From positions 1 to 8,280 of the forward strand of contig JAJBVU010000339.1 of NCBI GenBank assembly GCA_020859645.1: a stretch of DNA of 8,280 nucleotides. The letters are read 5' to 3'. This document shows positions 6,051-8,280 of the stretch, piece after piece. The stretch's first letter is position 1, and every line of letters starts with the position of its first letter. The notes under the pieces are model-generated. The model was not told the DNA's origin, made no database searches, and saw nothing but the letters and a program-made list of their open reading frames with translations. Origin of the DNA: Eubacterium sp. GTDB taxonomy: Bacteria; Bacillota; Clostridia; Lachnospirales; CAG-274. The translations under genes were made by a program, and so were the position numbers.

Positions 6051-7604
6051 TCAGCTTTCGTCAGTACCGTTTAAGTCACTCAAAATAATTTCACGCTGTC
6101 TTTGAGTTGAAGCTTCATACTCTGCCAAAGCCTCTTCAACGGTTTTATCCTCAATAACAATATCCGAAAGAAGCTGATTTTTAGCTACTTCAATATCCGG
6201 CAGCTGATCCGCAATTGTTGAGTTCAAAACAGGCAGATCATACAAAATAGAGTTTTCATCGAAAATCTCCATAGAAATTGTTATACGCTCGTCAACGTCA
6301 AAGGGGTCATAGCAGTCTGTAATGGCAAGGTTTGCGTCATAAAAGCTCTTGTCCAAAATGCTTGAGGGGTCTGAAAGCGAAGGCAGCATTTCAGCCTTAA
6401 CAATGTTTCCGTCGTCGTCACGCTCCAAAACCTTATAGTGGACGTCCTCAACACCTCTTGAGAAAAGAAGCTCGCCCTCATCGCCGTCATGCATATACAT
6501 AAGGAAATATTCGAAAACCTCTTCGGGGTGTTCGCAATAGTTTGTTATGGCTTCCGCCGTTGCCGGACGCTCGATATAATATGCCTTTTTCTTGTCAAAT
6601 GAAGCAAGAGGAATAAGCTCCGCCGTTTCGTCCTTCATTTTAAGGTTCTTGTCAAGAGTTTTATACCATGTGCCTGCCCAGTAGTTAAAGCAGCCTACAA
6701 CGCCGGCGTAAAACTTGTCACGGCAGGTTGAAGTCTTGTTTGAAATTGAACCGGGGTCAATAAGCCCGTCTTTCCAAGCGTCCTGTATTCTTTGAAGGGC
6801 AGCTTCCATTTCGGGCTCCAAAACGCCGTCAACATATTCGCCCTTTTTCTCGTCATAGTGAATATCGGGGCGTGCGTCCTGATAAAATTCTCTCAGATAA
6901 ATTTCATAGGGAGACTCTGAGTTTATTAAGCCGGCTACCGTTAAGGGATAAATTGTTTTTCCCTCATATTTTTCCTTAAAGCTTACGCCGTTTGAGTCTG
7001 TTTCTTCACAGCTGCCTATTTCCTTAAAGGCTTTAAGCATATCGTAAAACTCTTCATAGCTTGAAGGCTCCTCAATGCCCAAAGCGTCCATCCAGTCCTT
7101 ACGCACATACGTAATTGTTCCGTTTCCTCTCTGTTCGGGAAAGCCGTAAAGCCTGTCCTTTCCGTATTCTGAGTCATATCTCAGGCTGTCCACAAACCTT
7201 TCGTCTACAATGCCCTTTGCCTTAAGGTCTGAGCTTTCCCATGCGTCGGTCATATCCCAAAGGATACCCTCCGAAGCGTAGGCAGGGTAGTATGTAGAAC
7301 CAAGCTCGATAACATCCGCCGGATCCTCCGCCGCAAAGGTTATGCTGACCTTTTCATAATACTGGTTATGTTCAGGCTGTTCGATTTCAAGCTTTATGCC
7401 CGTATTTTTTTCGTATTCATCACAAAGATCCTGCTGACCGTCCTCAGGCCTTATAATGGTTGTTACCATAAAGGTAATTTTTTCGGGCTTGCCCTCGGCG
7501 TTAAGCTCTACGTGTTCCCTTTCGCTTCCGCAGGCTGAAAGAGCAGCGGCGGCGGAAACAATTAAGCAGACAGCCAAAGTCCTGTTTAAAAAATGTTTTT
7601 TCAT
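6051..7604 (-). CDS. ABC-type extracellular solute-binding lipoprotein
   Basis: A 517-residue lipoprotein. The N-terminus has a basic start (MKKHFLNR), a hydrophobic core and the lipobox LSAC (22-25), so Cys25 should be lipidated and the mature protein held on the outer face of the membrane. The mature part resembles the large family 1 (UgpB/LipO-like) binding proteins that deliver sugars or oligosaccharides to ABC importers. Visible hallmarks are KITFMVTT at the start of lobe one, the DPADVIELGSTYYPAYA segment and YGFPEQRGNGTITYVRKDW. The ligand cannot be read from sequence. AAGGAGG (7616-7610) lies 5 bases before the ATG. No permease or ATPase gene is adjacent: the gene has its own promoter and terminator, so it is a single-gene unit that must use components encoded elsewhere. 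Family assignment is good; ligand class is a guess. Confidence 0.9.
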   Translation of the reverse strand: MKKHFLNRTLAVCLIVSAAAALSACGSEREHVELNAEGKPEKITFMVTTIIRPEDGQQDLCDEYEKNTGIKLEIEQPEHNQYYEKVSITFAAEDPADVIELGSTYYPAYASEGILWDMTDAWESSDLKAKGIVDERFVDSLRYDSEYGKDRLYGFPEQRGNGTITYVRKDWMDALGIEEPSSYEEFYDMLKAFKEIGSCEETDSNGVSFKEKYEGKTIYPLTVAGLINSESPYEIYLREFYQDARPDIHYDEKKGEYVDGVLEPEMEAALQRIQDAWKDGLIDPGSISNKTSTCRDKFYAGVVGCFNYWAGTWYKTLDKNLKMKDETAELIPLASFDKKKAYYIERPATAEAITNYCEHPEEVFEYFLMYMHDGDEGELLFSRGVEDVHYKVLERDDDGNIVKAEMLPSLSDPSSILDKSFYDANLAITDCYDPFDVDERITISMEIFDENSILYDLPVLNSTIADQLPDIEVAKNQLLSDIVIEDKTVEEALAEYEASTQRQREIILSDLNGTDES

Positions 7605-7676
7605 AAAATCCTCCTTTTCTTATTATAAAGGTATTTCATAAAGAAATTTTAACCGTTCACCACATCCTTAAAATAA

Positions 7677-7705
7677 ATTGTAACAAATATGTAAGTATTT
7701 TGCAA
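7677..7705 (-). promoter_or_regulatory. sigma-A-type promoter of the solute-binding protein gene
   Basis: On the minus strand TTGCAA (7705-7700), a 17-base spacer and TACAAT (7682-7677), preceded by TGT as an extended -10. Transcription should start near 7670, giving a leader of about 65 bases in which I see no riboswitch-like structure. Confidence 0.8.
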
Positions 7706-7765
7706 GTATATTTATTATATTTCAGGGCTGAAGAGTAAATTTAACTTTCACCTTTATCACCTTAT

Positions 7766-7786
7766 AGTGAAAATTAAATTTTCACT
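7766..7786. promoter_or_regulatory. 21-base perfect palindrome, candidate operator
   Basis: AGTGAAAATT (7766-7775) and its exact reverse complement AATTTTCACT (7777-7786) flank a single central A. A further TTTCAC at 7746-7751 repeats the half-site. A one-base centre is unsuited to an RNA hairpin terminator but fits a dimeric DNA-binding protein. Its centre is about 70 bases upstream of the -35 of the solute-binding protein promoter, a position more typical of an activator or a distal operator than of a simple roadblock. The regulator is unknown. Confidence 0.5.
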
Positions 7787-7900
7787 TCACAAAGATATTT
7801 CGTGCGTTTGTCTTGTTATTTTTTTGTGTTGCTTCTTAAGCTATGCGATATTATACTCTATTTAAGAACTTTTGACGTCGGATATCTTTCTTTGTTGAAT

Positions 7901-7940
7901 AAAAAGACAGCCCTTTCTTTTTGAAAAGACTGTCTTTGTT
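7901..7940. terminator. intrinsic terminator downstream of the Rpn-type gene
   Basis: AAAGACAG (7903-7910) pairs with CTGTCTTT (7930-7937), and inside it TCTTTT pairs with AAAAGA around a two-base TG tip, making a long hairpin with a small asymmetric bulge. On the minus strand the stem runs into a T-rich tail (complement of AATAAAAA), about 17 bases past the nuclease stop codon. The other strand is also followed by T-rich sequence. Confidence 0.75.
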
Positions 7941-7956
7941 TTGGTTTTTTTGAAAA

Positions 7957-8280
7957 TTATCCCTCAATGAGACTGCGGTATTTTTGGTAGTCGCTTTCGG
8001 GAATGCCGAGACCTGTTAAAGCCTGTTCAAGTGTAAGATGAAGATTGTTCATTGCGTTTTTTAATAATGATACGGTTGTTTTTTCGGTGCCTTTAATTTC
8101 GCCTTTTCTTTCAATACCATAGCTTACATTACACATAGTCATCACCTCATCTTCAATATTTTTTGTTATCTTGATGCTAAATTCATTTTTCATTATACCT
8201 AATCTTTCTTGTATAGAAAGGTCTGAAGCAGTTAAAACATCAATGAGTTTTAAACAGCTTTTGTAGTTTTCGGAATCACG
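7957..8280 (-). CDS. C-terminal part of an Rpn-family (PD-(D/E)XK) nuclease, cut by the window edge
   Basis: The reading frame is open from the window edge at 8280 to the stop at 7957, giving at least 107 residues that begin RDSENYKSCLKLIDVLTASD. An in-frame ATG at 8193 has no good Shine-Dalgarno site, and the protein sequence before it fits the same family, so the gene almost certainly continues outside the window. The segment resembles the C-terminal tail of Rpn-type recombination-promoting nuclease/putative transposase proteins common in gut Clostridia. The signs are an EDEVMTMCNVSYGIERKGEIKG helix-turn stretch (a degenerate form of the usual IE.G/IEKG repeats), then LEQALTGLGIPESDYQKYRSLI at the end. 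The catalytic PD-(D/E)XK core would be in the missing N-terminal part, so activity cannot be judged. A hairpin terminator follows the stop. Confidence 0.75.
   Translation of the reverse strand, partial: RDSENYKSCLKLIDVLTASDLSIQERLGIMKNEFSIKITKNIEDEVMTMCNVSYGIERKGEIKGTEKTTVSLLKNAMNNLHLTLEQALTGLGIPESDYQKYRSLIEG

Larger units (their letters stand above)
7605..7956. other. 352-base intergenic region upstream of the solute-binding protein
   Basis: This AT-rich stretch holds the solute-binding protein promoter (7705-7677), a 21-base palindrome (7766-7786) with extra copies of its TTTCAC half-site, and the hairpin terminator of the nuclease gene (7901-7940). No coding region with a plausible ribosome binding site is seen on either strand. 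About 110 bases (7790-7900) remain without a clear assignment. Confidence 0.6.

Noticed and set aside
7829..7857. Plus-strand promoter-like pair TTGCTT-17-TATACT
   Set aside because: The -35 matches consensus at only three positions and no plus-strand gene follows; it would read into the terminator and antisense to the nuclease gene. Chance is likely in such AT-rich DNA.
7791..7889. Inverted pair AAAGATAT / ATATCTTT about 83 bases apart
   Set aside because: Only eight AT-rich bases with a long spacer; expected by chance and not tied to any other signal.
8191..8193. ATG as start of a 78-residue independent protein
   Set aside because: No good Shine-Dalgarno site precedes it, and the same frame stays open for 29 more codons to the window edge with family-like sequence.

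Overview
The window looks like chromosomal DNA from an anaerobic member of the Clostridia (Bacillota), probably an Oscillospiraceae/Lachnospiraceae-type gut organism. This is inferred from strong AGGAGG-type Shine-Dalgarno sites, sigma-A-like promoters with extended TGn -10 elements, an AT-leaning composition, an EFR1-type flavodoxin-ferredoxin protein, a clostridial-type solute-binding lipoprotein and the tail of an Rpn/PD-(D/E)XK nuclease. No tRNA, rRNA, CRISPR array, insertion sequence or prophage gene is visible.

Left half (91-3644, minus strand): a four-gene unit bounded by a good promoter (3644-3616) and a strong intrinsic terminator (136-91). In transcription order it encodes an EFR1-type iron-sulfur flavoprotein, a macro-domain protein with a helical HTH-like C-terminal region, a stand-alone von Willebrand A (VWA) protein with a complete metal site, and a DraG-type ADP-ribosylglycohydrolase. 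The last two overlap by 7 bases. A hairpin and a possible internal promoter lie between the macro and VWA genes, so the unit may be read as two linked segments. Two structurally unrelated ADP-ribose hydrolase folds next to a VWA protein, with no visible ADP-ribosyltransferase, make this the most interesting part of the window.

Centre (3677-6033, plus strand): from a divergent promoter comes ftsH, the membrane AAA+ zinc protease, complete in all motifs and starting at TTG. After 30 bases follows a small, AT-rich, three-helix membrane protein of unknown function. A bidirectional terminator at 6004-6033 separates this unit from the convergent gene to its right.

Right part (6051-8280, minus strand): a lone ABC-type solute-binding lipoprotein with its own promoter and a 21-bp near-perfect palindrome upstream. 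Beyond a hairpin terminator (7901-7940) lies the C-terminal end of an Rpn-family nuclease whose N-terminal catalytic part is outside the window.

The genes fall into at least four transcription units. Only the macro/VWA/glycohydrolase set has a clear shared biochemical theme (ADP-ribose or NAD-derived chemistry). The link between it and EFR1 or FtsH is positional only.
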